DNA of 20,973 bases from Chloromonas sp. AAM2 (GCA_004335635.1 QAXH01006067.1:2722-23694); one strand, 5' to 3'; positions 10,087 through 19,968 are shown, numbered from the stretch's first letter. The notes: generated from the letters alone by a model not told the origin. Numbers and translations: made by a program.

Positions 10087-10720
10087 TGAGGTCGCAGGGT
10101 AGTGTGAAGTGTGTGAACCGTCTGACACGGCAGGTTCCACAAGACCTGAGACCCAGTCACACTCAATGCACTCAAAGAACCGGACCAAGCCAAAACCATG
10201 TGAGGCACAGGCTTGTTCATCAGCCCATCTCATGCCCATTCCTGCATCTTCTTGCCATGGAAGACAAGGCCCAGTAGACCTGCACCATGAAAGACCAGCA
10301 CAACAACTTGATTGGAATTCAGAAATGATTGCTTTCGGTGGCTGCACCCGGCATTAAGGCGGTAGTAGCGATACTAGTAATGGTGATTATTCTCCATGGC
10401 AACAGGATAGCAACTCTGATGTGGCCACTGCATTTCATAACAGGGCGGCAGGTTTTGCAATCCAACAAAAGCCGTTGGCAGCAGCAGTTCCAGCAGCGAT
10501 GGACCAAGGTAGCGGCGCAGCAGAAGCCATGGCCAGCATTGCCAGAGGCCAGTCAACACAATACCCTCCAACAAAAAACAGGACACATGCGGTGGTGTGG
10601 TTGTCAGTCATGTTGGTATGGGGCGCCAGGCACTGTGATCTACCCATGGCCAGTGTCGTTCGTAGGTAGAGGCAGAACACACGGCATCTACCCCTGCTGC
10701 CAGCCATTCACTCCACTCAC

Positions 10721-11556
10721 CCACTCCAGCCAGTACCCCTGCCGGCATGACCTTGCGTGTCCTCACAAACCGCGCCCCCATGGCCACTGTCAGCACTGCG
10801 CTAGCGCCCATGCCCAGGCCATGGCCCTTGTAAGCGTCAACGTTCTGAATCAGGTAAGCGCTGGTGCCGTATGCAGCACCAAAGCTCACACCCGCGATGA
10901 GCTGCAGCACAAGGGGGCAGTACAGCTAGGCCATACTGGGTTGCAAAACTGGGTGGCTGCTGGTCGCAAATGACTGATTTGAAGGCATTTGAGCGAGTCT
11001 TTGTGTGTGAGTAACTCTTGTCATGGCTGTCACGACATTGCCTGATCACATGCGTGACAGTTGATACATGGTACAGCTTCCTGCCGACACTAACATGGTA
11101 CACATTCTTCACCGTTTAGGAAAACTTGATGTGAACAGATATTCTTAAAACACTACTTCCTCACAAGAATTAGACACCTCGCCACTGAGACCTATGGAAT
11201 TGTCCCAGAACTGGCAAACTTCTTTATTTGTTCATGGATAGCTGCGCAATCTGCAGCAACTGCTTGCCCATATCTTTTAACTCGCTGCTTATGCAACCAA
11301 CATCCTTGTGTTCTCTAGCGCTGCTGGCAAGTGGCATCACCTCCTTTGCATTTGGATTCATTGCTGGTCCACAAGTGCTCCACGTAAACTACAAGAAGAG
11401 TGCGTCAGGTGTCTAGCCTGAGCCAGTGCCAGTCGTGAATCATGCACCAACACCCACTGAGGCTGTAGATCGCTTCTTGACGTAGCCCATGACACCTCCA
11501 AGTGTGCACAGCACAGCCAGCGCAATGTCTAGATGTGCTTGGCCTGTGGGCGCCAT
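10721..11556 (-). CDS. TMEM14/FAX family small membrane protein (last exon not resolved)
   Basis: Exon 1 runs 11556-11458 (ATG, 33 codons, ending at GTGGGT) and exon 2 runs from 10901 (acceptor CTTGTGCTGCAG) to 10725 or 10721. Both junction phases are 0. The protein shows the family pattern: a first helix with LGGVMGYVKKRSTAS, then LIAGVSFGAAYGTSAYL, a third hydrophobic stretch with GARFVRTRKVMPAGVLAG. This matches GGxxGYxKxGSxxSLIAG and the MPAG motif of TMEM14 proteins (Pfam Tmemb_14). The family has four short helices in about 110 residues; about 91 are placed here, so a tail of roughly 15-40 residues is missing. A candidate last exon follows a TTTTTTGTTGGAG acceptor near 10568 and is open to a stop at 10435. 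Plant members (FAX) export fatty acids from plastids, and animal TMEM14C acts in mitochondrial porphyrin transport; the substrate here cannot be inferred. Confidence 0.85.
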
Positions 11557-11750
11557 GATGTGGGCGTTCCCGTTGCAATCAGGGCTGACTTGTGAAGTTG
11601 CTGACCTTGGCTTACTTCTTTTTCTTACTGTTCAGACTTGAGTCACCCCCACCGACCAGTCTGCGCAGTGCAGGATCTTGCTCCAAGGTCATGTGAGTTT
11701 GATGAGTGCGCATGTGGCCCACGTGCTCTCTACCGGCACTGTTACAAAGC
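11557..11750. promoter_or_regulatory. Probable shared promoter region between divergent TMEM14 and ANTH genes
   Basis: The two start codons (11556 minus, 12181 plus) face away from each other. With the ANTH 5'UTR exon reaching 11941, little space is left for separate promoters. No TATA box is obvious. A strong plus-strand acceptor-like sequence (ACTTCTTTTTCTTACTGTTCAG, ending 11635) suggests that the ANTH 5'UTR may begin even further upstream and overlap the TMEM14 5' end. Boundaries are approximate. Confidence 0.4.
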
Positions 11751-11941
11751 GACGTAGCAGCTACGGCCCGGCTGACCCTGGTCTACGTATTGTGACCGCA
11801 GTAGCGCGCGCCTCAGGTGGCCGTGCCCTGCCTTCGGAAGACTTACCCTCTGACCTTACGTTCTCACCAGCTCCGACAACGACACAAGTGCCAGAAAGCG
11901 ACTTCACAACAGCACACCAACTCATCTGACACTCGGTTGAG

Positions 11942-12152
11942 GTGAGTCCATGCGCCTGGACCTGGTTTGGGTGTGCTTTTAGTCAATCCCGTGTTTTTTG
12001 GCATGAAGGTCTGGAGGTCAATGGGCGTCTGCTGAATGCCTTCACACAAAGCAATGCATAGTATTTTCATCGCACAGTGCCATCGGCCCGTCCAGCGGCA
12101 CATGCGGTGTACAAAGTCAAGCAGCGATCTTTTACCTCCTTGCAACTTTCAG
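11942..12152 (+). other. Probable 5'UTR intron of the ANTH gene
   Basis: A consensus donor (GGTTGAG then GTGAGTCC at 11942) and an acceptor with a pyrimidine-rich run (TTTTACCTCCTTGCAACTTT then CAG at 12152) bracket 211 bases, 28 bases before the start codon. An alternative CAG lies at 12155. The upstream exon would be non-coding or carry short upstream frames. Confidence 0.6.
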
Positions 12153-12180
12153 CAGGTCACGTCACAACCGGTGTGACGCC

Positions 12181-15100
12181 ATGGATCCTACAGACAAGCA
12201 AGCGGCTAAGTACAAGAGCAAGAACCTGATGGGTTACATCCAGGACAGGGTGGATGTGGGCATGACCAAGCTCCGTAGCGACGAAGGCGTAATGCTGGAT
12301 ATAGCAATCCTCAAGGCCACGATACAGGATGCAGTTGTGCCCAAAGAGAAGCATGTTGTGACGTTGAAGATCGGATGCGCGGCGAGCGCACCCAGGCAAC
12401 AGGTCAACTACGTTATTCATGGGCTCTCCAAGCGACTTGAGGAGAAGTCTGGCTGGCTCGTGACCCTCAAGACCCTCATTGTCTTCCATCGTTTGCTGCG
12501 CGAGGTGGACCCGAGCTTCCAGGTGCGCGAAGAACTTGCGCGCTTGCATGGTGCATGGTCAGAGTTTGTCGAGTAACGCTGCCAAGGTCCGTCGCAAGAC
12601 TATGCCCAGCATGGCCGTGCTGCATTCACCCACGTTATCTGCATGCAATCTTTTGCACATCAAACTGTTGAGTGTCATGCCCTCCATGTCATGCACACTC
12701 ACCACATTGTCCAGCTGTGCAGTCACCATTGCTCACATACTCCTCCGTTGCCCCCATCATCACAGGAGGAAATCATCAAGTACCAGGAGCGCACAGGTGC
12801 CCATCGCTTGCTGCGTCTGGACGGCTTTGCTGACCACACCACCAAGGACACATGGGACTACTCAGCCTGGATCCGGGTCTACTCGGTCTACATGGACGAG
12901 CGCCTAGGCACGTTCAAGTCCATGCGCTTTGACCCAGAGCTCGAATCAGGTGGCCACGGAGGCAATGAGGCCGCCAGGGAGAGCAAGCTGAAGAGCTGTG
13001 GGGCGCAAGAGCTTCTGGAAAGATTGCCTCAGGTAAGGCCCTCATCACAATCATCGTGACCTCCACCTCTGTTATCATTGTCTGCATGACTCCAGCATGT
13101 TGCCATCATACCGTAAGCGGCGTTAACAGGGAAGTAGCACCAGTGTTGAGATCACCAACAGCAGCAACAAATGCAGAGCAAGTATCAGACATTGGAGCAG
13201 TTGCTGCAGCGACTTAACGGCAACAGAAGTATTAGAAACAGCGGCAACAGCAGCAACAGCACAAACAAGCAATGCTTGTGTTCATTTCAAGCATGTACGA
13301 CAGCTACTGCATACTATTAGCCAAATCAATGCAGCTAGGCGGCTGCAGACAGCCTGCCCAACCCAAGTGGCCATTGTCAGCACAGCAAGCCACTCTGTGC
13401 AACTGCTGCCACTCCAGTCGTACACGGCGGTTGGCAGTAGAAAAACTATGTTCCAGCTGCACCACATGCCACATTTCGCCAGTTTTAGGGTGCAGCCATA
13501 GAGTCCCTTGCAGCAAGCAGCAAGCAGCTGGCGTCCTCACCTGCTTCCCCATGCTCGACCCAAGTCTTGACACATCAAGAGACATATGCATTGACTGTTG
13601 CATTCATCTGACCGTCTTGCAGGTTCAGAAGCTGCTAGGCCGCTTAATCGCCTGCGTGCCGGAGGGGTCTGCTCAGTTCAACGAGATTGTGCTGCAGTCG
13701 TGCGTCATGGTGCGTGTGCCACTGTTCGAGGAAAGCTTGCGAACGGTTCGGCTTGGGAAGGCAGGCATGCAGTATACTTGCCTATCAATGAGCACATTGT
13801 CGTGGTCAGGAGAGCGTTCAATGTTGCCGTACGGCGTAGAACACGCACTCCCTGTCCTGCCTTCTCATCTTTTCTACTTGTTTGACCCCGCCAAGCTACA
13901 GTATGCATGTGTTGTTGTTGTTGTTGTTGTTGTTTGCACATGCACTCTTTGTCCTGCCTACTCATCTGCTTCGGCTTGTTTACTCGTCCTCGTCTGATCT
14001 TGCTTGTCACGTGCAGGTCCTGCGTGAGCTGCGAGCTACCTACCGCACCGTGTGCGAGGGAATCATCAACCTGGCGGACAAATTTTTCGAGGTGAGGGAA
14101 TCAGGGCACAACTCTTGGGGGTATACTGTAGTGGTCTGCTGTGATGCCGGCGATACTGGTATGCTTATTATTAGCAGCCATGCAAGCATACACGACGTTC
14201 GCACTGAAAGGATGCCACTGCCATTGGGTTGGAAACAAACCAAGCGAAACAAGGGTGTCTATGGGGATGCAAGTGTGTAATGGCCACTTGCGCCATGTGC
14301 CATTGTTGGCGTTGGCCTGCGACATCACATCTGCTACATCATTCTGGGTTCTGTTTTCATGCAAAACGTTGCAGCCATGGTCTGAGGAACATGCACGTTG
14401 ATGCAACTCTTGCAAACCAAACAACTCAACCTCCAACCGCCTATGCCAACCGCAGATGGAGCGTTCCGACGCCTTGCGTGCGCTGGACGCCTACAAGGAC
14501 AACATGGCCCTCAACGACAAGCTCAACACCTTCCTCAGCGCAATCAACAACGTGCCCGCGCTCAGGGGACAGGTGCAGATGCCAGCGCTGCAGGTCAGTG
14601 CAGAGCAGCTGGTGGAACCTGCTGGCCGAATAGCCTTCGTGGCAGGAGCAAGTTTCGTGAGGCACGAGGTTGACGACATGCAAGGGACAGAGAGCGCTCT
14701 GTATGCAGTGTCCAACCAAGTGCAAGGACCCGCACGTCAGAGGATGTGCCATGCATGCAACCATTTACTTTCGTACAGCAAATCTCATATGAGTGTCCAA
14801 GCCATGCGTGTTGGTAGCATGCACGCTATGCTCGTACCATGCATGCAACCATTTACTTTCGTACAGCAAATCTCATATGAGTGTCCAAGCCATGCGTGTT
14901 GGTAGCATGCACGCTATGCTCGTACCATGCATGCAACCATTTACTTTCGTACAGCAAATCTCATATGAGTGTCCAAGCCATGCGTGTTGGTAGCATGCAC
15001 GCTATGCTCGTACCATGCATGCAACCATTTACTTTTGTACAGCAAATCTCATATGAGTGTCCAAGCCATGCGTGTTGGTAGCATGCACGCTATGCTCGTA

Positions 15101-17101
15101 CCATGCATGTTTGCCCCATGCATGCTTACACATACAGTCCCTTCCCCCTGACTTCCTGGCCACCATGGAGGAGTACGTGAGGGACGCGCCCAAGGTTTTG
15201 GACTCGACAGCCAGCATGTCACGTGAGTGCATCAGATCAGCAGCACCACCACCATCAGCATCATCAGTTAGCGTGTCATTAGGCATCGCTTTCACCTGGA
15301 GCTGCGACCCACTGTGAGCAACCATTATTACGTCGCCAGGGGTTGCTTGAGCACAGTGTAGGCTCACTCCTTTGAGGTGGTGAGTTTTTGTGTGGCCTGT
15401 CAGTGCTGCTGGCATGGAAGCAGCATACCTGCATCGTCACATGTCCCTCGAGCAACGGTGTCGCTTAAAAGGGTGCTGCCGTTGGTTATGCAGGTGCGGC
15501 GGTTTCTGCCGGCCCCACGGGAGGTCCGCCTGCCACCCTGCGCTCCAGCACCATGCTAAGGCAGTCAGGCACCACCTCAGCAGCAATGGCAGGTGAGGTG
15601 ATGCAGGTTCGAATGGTGGGTGGGTAAGTGGGTGGTGGATATGCCTTACTGAGTACGAAGCACCTGCTACTTATCAGGCCAGGAGAAGTTGGGTGGGTGA
15701 AGGCAAGCACGGCGCAAGACCATGAGCTACTCGCATTGTGATTCAAGTGGCTGTCTTGCTGTGCGCCTCAATGAGCTGGTCATGGCACATTGCCATGTGG
15801 CAATATGGCCTGTGCATCAGTGTATTTTTGGAGGGAGTGAGGCGTTCCTGTTGGGGTGTGGTCTGCACCACGTTTTCAGGCACCACGCAAGGGCCCAACT
15901 CCGCATCCGGACAGAATGTGCTCAAGATCGGCGCACCCACCGGATCGGCACCTGCTGCGGCCCCACCACCGCCCGAGGTAACGGATTAGCACCTTATCGG
16001 ATCAGCCTCTGACTTGAGCTGAACTGTAGACAGCCAGCCCCGATTTCCATGACAACATCCATGACATGTAAATGCAGCAGACATGCAAATGGGTTCAACC
16101 AGATCAGGCGTCCCCTCGCCGGTGTTGGGTTGTGTGCCTGCTGCATGTGTGCATCTTCTCCAGCGTGCAGTGTTGCTGCCCAGCCTTCATGCACACCTGC
16201 ACGCCGGTTACCTGGAGAGTGCCTATCATTGACTCGCCAGGTAGCAGTCAGTTACTGTCGTGTGGAAGGTCATACTACTTACTACTACTTATTACTACTA
16301 CTACTTATTACTACTTCCCGCTGTGATTTTTACCTGCAGGTGGACCTCTTGGGTGACGATTTCTCTGCCCCTCCCCCCCAGCCCTCTCCCCCTACTGCGG
16401 CAGCCCAGGACTACGGTCAGTTTCCCCCTCAGCAAGGCTATGGCCAGGCACCAGCACAGCAGCAGCAACAACCACAGGGGTATGGTCAGCCAGCAGGAGG
16501 GTTCGGCGACAATGCATTCGGAGCACCGGCCGGCTTCGGCAGCCCTCCCGCCCCCGCCGCTGCCGGGCCGACTGGCGGTTTCAATCCAAGTGCCGCAGGG
16601 CCAACTGGTGCTTTCAATCCCTTTGCTGGACCCCAGCAGACAACCTCGCCTGTGCAAATGCCACACCACCAGCAGCCGCAGGGGTTTGGCTCGCCGCCAC
16701 AACCACAGCTCGCACCCAACTCCTTCCACGGCCATGCCAACCCGTACCAACAAGCCGCAGCGCCAGGAGCCAACCCATTCGCCCCGGCATTTCCCGCTCC
16801 CGGCGCGCCAGCGCCCAACGCATACGGTCCCGCAGCCGGCTACACCGGCTCGGCGCCCGGGTATGCCCAGCAGGTGCCACCGGGACAGCCAAGCAACCCA
16901 TTTGGCGGAGTGGGGCCGGCATGGGGCACCGGCCCACCACAGGGGGCGGCTGCATGGGGCACGAATGTCGTGCCAGGTTCAACCACACTCAAGCGCGGCG
17001 CTCCGGACCCACTCAGTGCGATTGGGGCGGACCTGTTTGGCAAGACCAACACACAGCCAGTGCAGCAGTCGCTGCGTGACATGAAGCAAGTGCAGTTCTG
17101 A
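12181..17101 (+). CDS. AP180/CALM-type clathrin assembly protein (ANTH domain), nine exons, complete
   Basis: Exons: 12181-12522, 12766-13032, 13623-13709, 14017-14091, 14456-14593, 15138-15222, 15494-15592, 15880-15977, 16340-17101. All introns are GT-AG and all phases agree, giving 650 aa, the usual size for plant AP180-like proteins. Residues 1 to about 330 form the ANTH domain. Its PtdIns(4,5)P2 motif is intact (K45, K55, K57, H58 in KATIQDAVVPKEKH), and later family landmarks are WDYSAWIRVY, LLGRLIACVPEG, CEGIINLADKFFE and DFLATMEEYV. The tail is Q/P/G/A-rich with DLL at 399-401, NPF at 490, 542 and 583 (EH-domain ligands) and DLF at 628. The family binds the plasma membrane or trans-Golgi, recruits clathrin and sorts SNARE cargo; the role here follows from homology. 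The start is secure because MDPTDKQAAK leads straight into helix 1 and stop codons precede it. Confidence 0.95.
13150..13262. repeat. CAG/CAA-rich low-complexity tract in intron 2 of the ANTH gene
   Basis: The tract contains several CAGCAGCAACA and GGCAACAGCAGCAACAGCA blocks. It is open in one frame and would code Gln/Asn/Ser-rich sequence. It has no acceptor and donor keeping the ANTH frame, and the flanking exons already join at a conserved position, so it is treated as intronic. Confidence 0.7.
13908..13935. repeat. (GTT)n microsatellite in intron 3 of the ANTH gene
   Basis: About eight GTT units lie between 13910 and 13934, roughly 85 bases before the exon 4 acceptor. The Cys- or Val-rich reading frames reported across this tract are artefacts of it. 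Confidence 0.95.
14746..15109. repeat. 88-bp minisatellite, four copies plus a 12-bp partial, in intron 5 of the ANTH gene
   Basis: The unit starts GTACCATGCATGCAACCATT and recurs at 14746, 14834, 14922 and 15010, with a partial copy at 15098. Copies differ by about one base each (the first begins GTGCC, the fourth has TTTTGTA for TTTCGTA), so the array is young. Each unit holds CATATG, GCATGC and ATGCAT palindromes. The array makes up two thirds of the 544-base intron and stops 28 bases before exon 6. The repeated 66-residue frames within it are by-products. Confidence 0.97.
16269..16316. repeat. TACTAC/TTACTA microsatellite near the exon 9 acceptor of the ANTH gene
   Basis: Short units of TACTACTTA repeat across about 48 bases and end 24 bases before the acceptor (TTTTTACCTGCAG, 16339). 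The units resemble branch-point sequence (TACTAAC), so the tract lies where branch-point selection occurs. Confidence 0.95.
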
Positions 17102-17640
17102 ACCTCTTGACCAGCTGATGGTCTGCAGAGCAGCAGTTGCATCCAACTGGCTGGCAGTTCTTTAGGCTGTGTGTGACCGGTTAGAGCTATCGAGAGCTGC
17201 ATCCTGGACGGGTCGTAGCTGGCAAGCAGATGCACATCCCGAACCAGCTCTGTACGTCGAGCTTGGACCAGGTGTAGACGTTTCAGCAGTTGCCACCGGA
17301 CCAGCTGTCGACATCAGCTGTGGCTGTCAATCAGCTGTGATTCGAACTGGTTGCGGACGTTTCAGCAACTGCTCTTTCAATTCGGCTTTGTGACTGGGAA
17401 CCAGCTGCCGTGACCATTACTCATCGCCCGTCTAACCGCTGACTGACTGCAGCCTTGTTATGCTTGCTGCATGCATGTTGCTGCACCTCTGTCCATCACG
17501 ATGAATAACAGATTCAAAACCAGGGTGGGACGTGCACGGAACGCGAGCCAAGCAAATGGCCGGCCATGGCCAGAATAAACCATACCACAACTATTCATGG
17601 GACAGGCTGCCATTGGGTATGACAGTGTAACGGTCGCCAT
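17102..17640 (+). other. Probable 3'UTR of the ANTH gene, ending near a TGTAA signal
   Basis: The first plus-strand TGTAA after the stop is at 17626-17630, which gives a 3'UTR of about 530-545 bases. Between 17110 and 17410 the sequence carries several CAGCTG palindromes and two copies of GACGTTTCAGCARYTGC (near 17277 and 17356), which look like an old, decayed tandem repeat. No coding exon is visible. Confidence 0.5.
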
Positions 17641-18850
17641 GGTGACTGGCGGGGCCATTGGGTTTGAAAGCCTACCAGGCATGCATGCTGTGGCCCTCAC
17701 AAGAGGACCTGTGACATCTCAACACTCCCACGTGCAGGGTTCCGTTTAGCGGCAGTTTCATCGTTTTTGCGGCAAATTTCAAGAGTGGCACCCAAACAAA
17801 CTGAGAGTCACTTGGCACAGGAAAAAAAATGTGGTTGACGCACATGCCCCCTGTGGTGCATTGCCCCTTGGACGCCAGACAGGCAGTGATTCTGTGATGT
17901 TTCCGGAAGTTGCCCTGGCGTACCCACGTGGGGTTAGTTCGAGGTTGGTCGTACGAGGAACCCTGACGTGTTGACTCTTTAAGCTGACTGTCATGCAGTG
18001 GATTAGATATGGATAGAAACTCGGGTTCAACGATAATGGTTTTCACGGTGCTTTCTGGACGTCTGCCAGGGTGGGTTGAATGCTTCAGGCCGCCACGCAT
18101 GATTGGATTGGATTTTGATTCTGATGGCGGTGCAATGTCATGGAAATCGCCTGATTGGGGCACTCCAGGCGTCACAAAACTGTTTATGTAACAGAAAACT
18201 GTTGCAACAGACTGGCAGCGCTGAAGAGCTGCTGGTGGTTCAGGCATGTGCTGCTGCTTGGGCTGTGGCTGTTCTTGTCAAGGCCGTCAGTCAGTAGCGG
18301 AATGGGAGAATTCCCCATGTAGTGCGTGCTAATGAAATAGCTCCGTGCAGTGGGGGAACGCACGGGAAGACACTCCAGGTAGATGGGAACTCCCTACAGA
18401 CATCATGGCATCGATGTGGTGGGCAGGTGCTAGAATCGGTGCAGTGCAGTGGGCTTGTACTAAAAGCACTCGATGTAGTAGGCAGGCACCAGAATAGCCT
18501 CAAATCCGTCGAAGGGACAATGGTCCATTATTACTGTCTGTAAACCCAAAGTCAGTGCGTCCAGAGTCTATGCTCATACCCGGACATGATCTGGGTTCCA
18601 TCAGGGGCTTGTTAAAACAGACGGTCAACTCCATCCTCCTTTGATGTCACTTGAACATGGTGGCTGATGTTGTCACACGTGCAACCGAATCTGCAGGCCA
18701 GCGCACCCACCAGTCCCCAGTACCAAGTCACCTCCAGGCACTGTTGCTTGTGCTTGAGCTGCAGGCATCACACACACGCCATGCATGCTCTGGTGCATCA
18801 TGCTGTACATCCATGCGCCCTCTGGCATTGCTTTGCATGGAACATTACTG
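17641..18850. other. Stretch without a convincing gene
   Basis: The minus-strand frame at 17672-18247 (191 aa) and the plus-strand frame at 18009-18191 (60 aa) overlap head-on. Neither has a recognisable domain or splice partner, so neither is called. The only clear structure is a 30-bp diverged direct repeat at 18408-18437 and 18466-18495. A short real gene or an old transposon relic cannot be excluded. Confidence 0.35.
18408..18495. repeat. 30-bp diverged direct repeat
   Basis: GCATCGATGTGGTGGGCAGG at 18408 and GCACTCGATGTAGTAGGCAG at 18466 begin two copies that continue to CCAGAAT or CTAGAAT, with about four substitutions and one indel. The period is 58. Confidence 0.75.
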
Positions 18851-18853
18851 CAT

Positions 18854-18939
18854 CACATGCACGGAAACACAGAGGGTTGATTGACATACACCGGTCCACT
18901 CCTGTGACCTACATGCACGTCTGGATCAGCAACATGTAG
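18854..18939. repeat. Diverged direct copy of the left arm and apex of the downstream hairpin
   Basis: CACATGCACG and CACAGAGG near the start, CGGTC in the middle and the block 18906-18939 (GACCTACATGCACGTCTGGA then TCAGCAACATGTAG) line up in order with 19208-19293. The apex block differs at only about four of 34 positions, while the rest is more diverged and about 10 bases shorter. It keeps the small CTACATG/CATGTAG fold but lacks the long complementary right arm. Confidence 0.7.
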
Positions 18940-19155
18940 CAATGCATGCACACAGCATGAGCCGCAAGCATCACGCACACGTCGCACATCAGTATGCGCA
19001 CGCGATGCTCTGGGGAGACATGCACGCGCCTCCACACACACACATTCACAACAATGCGCTGAGCCTGTGTGCACGCATGTGCCATGGCAGCTTGGCGTAC
19101 AGCACTCGATGCCAAGGTCACGTTGGACTCCTCCATCACACGTTCTCAGCCTGTA

Positions 19156-19414
19156 CCGTCGTCTGTGGCACCTGTGCCGCCACCTGTGCCTGTGCCGCCG
19201 CTGTAAGCACATGCACGACATAACAGAGGCATGCTTGGCACAACAACGGTCAGCAGGCAACACTTTTGTGATCTACATGCACGTCTTTATCAGCAGCATG
19301 TAGATCACAAAAGTGTTGCCCGCTGACTCTGCGAAGCGTGCCTCTGTTATGTCTTGCATGTGCTTGCAGCGGCGGCACAGGCACAGGCGGCGGCACAGGC
19401 GCCACAGACGACGG
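19156..19414. repeat. Long inverted repeat (foldback), arms of about 120 bp with a 15-base loop
   Basis: The left arm (19156-19280) and right arm (19296-19414) are reverse complements with about seven mismatches and one 6-base length difference (left CAACAACG against right GA). The loop is 19281-19295. The 36 bases around the loop pair perfectly on each side for about 25 bp (GGCAACACTTTTGTGATCTA and on). The outer ends are GGCACAGGC-type repeats. A transcript from either strand would form a long, almost perfect hairpin. No transposase or terminal repeat of a known family was seen, so this is either a foldback/MITE-like element or a small-RNA precursor formed by inverted duplication. Confidence 0.93.
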
Positions 19415-19445
19415 GCACAGGCACAGGCGGCACAGGCTCAGGCGG
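19372..19445. repeat. GGCACAGGC-type minisatellite
   Basis: Short GCACAGGCGG and GCACAGGCACAGGCGG units recur on the outer side of the right hairpin arm and continue past it. The mirrored, shorter tract at 19170-19200 forms the outer part of the left arm. Confidence 0.85.
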
Positions 19446-19888
19446 CAAACGGTATCCACCGGCCCGCTTGTGCCCCTGCCAAAAAGCTTGCTAAAAAGCA
19501 CCTAGATTCATGCACCCTCTGCATCATCAGCACAACTCCATCTAGCACGTGTGCTGTCACATGTGCAACATGGCATCTCCAAACACCATGCGCAACCCCG
19601 CGCGTAGCTGTGCCACCCTGATCTTGTGCGCGTTCACAGGACACCCTGCAAACACGGCGACATGACCGCCCTCAGGACTCCCGCAGGCTCACGGACCGAG
19701 CCACTAATCAGTGAGCGTGTCGGGTCAACTACATCATCTTACCAGGTTCAATCCCCACAGGTACATGAGCGTCTTCGGCAGCAGTCGCGACCTCCGCAGC
19801 GGCGGCGTCGAAGTTTTTGTCCTGCAGCCAGTCTCAGCCGCATGTTCCGGTTCGCCGGACCATTTCTGAATAGATTGCCCGCTCCGGC

Positions 19889-19923
19889 CAGTAGACAATG
19901 CCTGGTTCAGTAGACAATGCCTG
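19889..19923. repeat. 16-bp direct repeat
   Basis: CAGTAGACAATGCCTG occurs at 19889-19904 and 19908-19923, separated by three bases. Confidence 0.95.
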
Positions 19924-19968
19924 TACCGGTGCCGTCAGAGCTGACCTGACTCATCATATGCAGGCCAA

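Larger units (their letters stand above)
9737..10434. other. Intergenic region between the two minus-strand genes
   Basis: The region contains the 21-bp and 63-bp duplications and no exon that could be linked by phase to either neighbour. It probably holds the 3'UTR of the TMEM14 gene and the promoter of the large minus-strand gene. The minus-strand frame covering 9808-10347 owes its length partly to the 63-bp duplication and is not accepted as a gene. Confidence 0.4.

Noticed and set aside
9808..10347. 179-aa minus-strand frame with repeated YVHVPWCTLCMHCW
   Set aside because: The repeated peptide comes from the 63-bp DNA duplication; there are no splice partners and no family resemblance.
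10329..10973. 214-aa plus-strand frame
   Set aside because: It is antisense to the TMEM14 exon, which has family motifs and good splice sites; the plus-strand frame has no recognisable features.
14456..15151. Series of identical 60-66 residue frames starting MSKPCVLVACTLC
   Set aside because: They start 88 bases apart and are products of the intronic minisatellite; the flanking ANTH exons splice across it.
16260..17084. 274-aa plus-strand frame overlapping the last ANTH exon
   Set aside because: It is a +1 shadow of the Q/P/G-rich ANTH tail, and its start lies in the TACTAC intron repeat.
17672..18247. 191-aa minus-strand frame
   Set aside because: No domain, unclear start, and an overlapping plus-strand frame that looks equally plausible; kept only as a note in the stretch description.
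18853..19501. Overlapping frames rich in Cys, His and Arg on both strands
   Set aside because: They arise from the inverted repeat and the GGCACAGGC minisatellite; mirrored frames on both strands are expected from a foldback.
19740..19765. GGTTCAATCCC, like a tRNA T-loop
   Set aside because: No pairing stems, anticodon arm or acceptor stem could be found around it.
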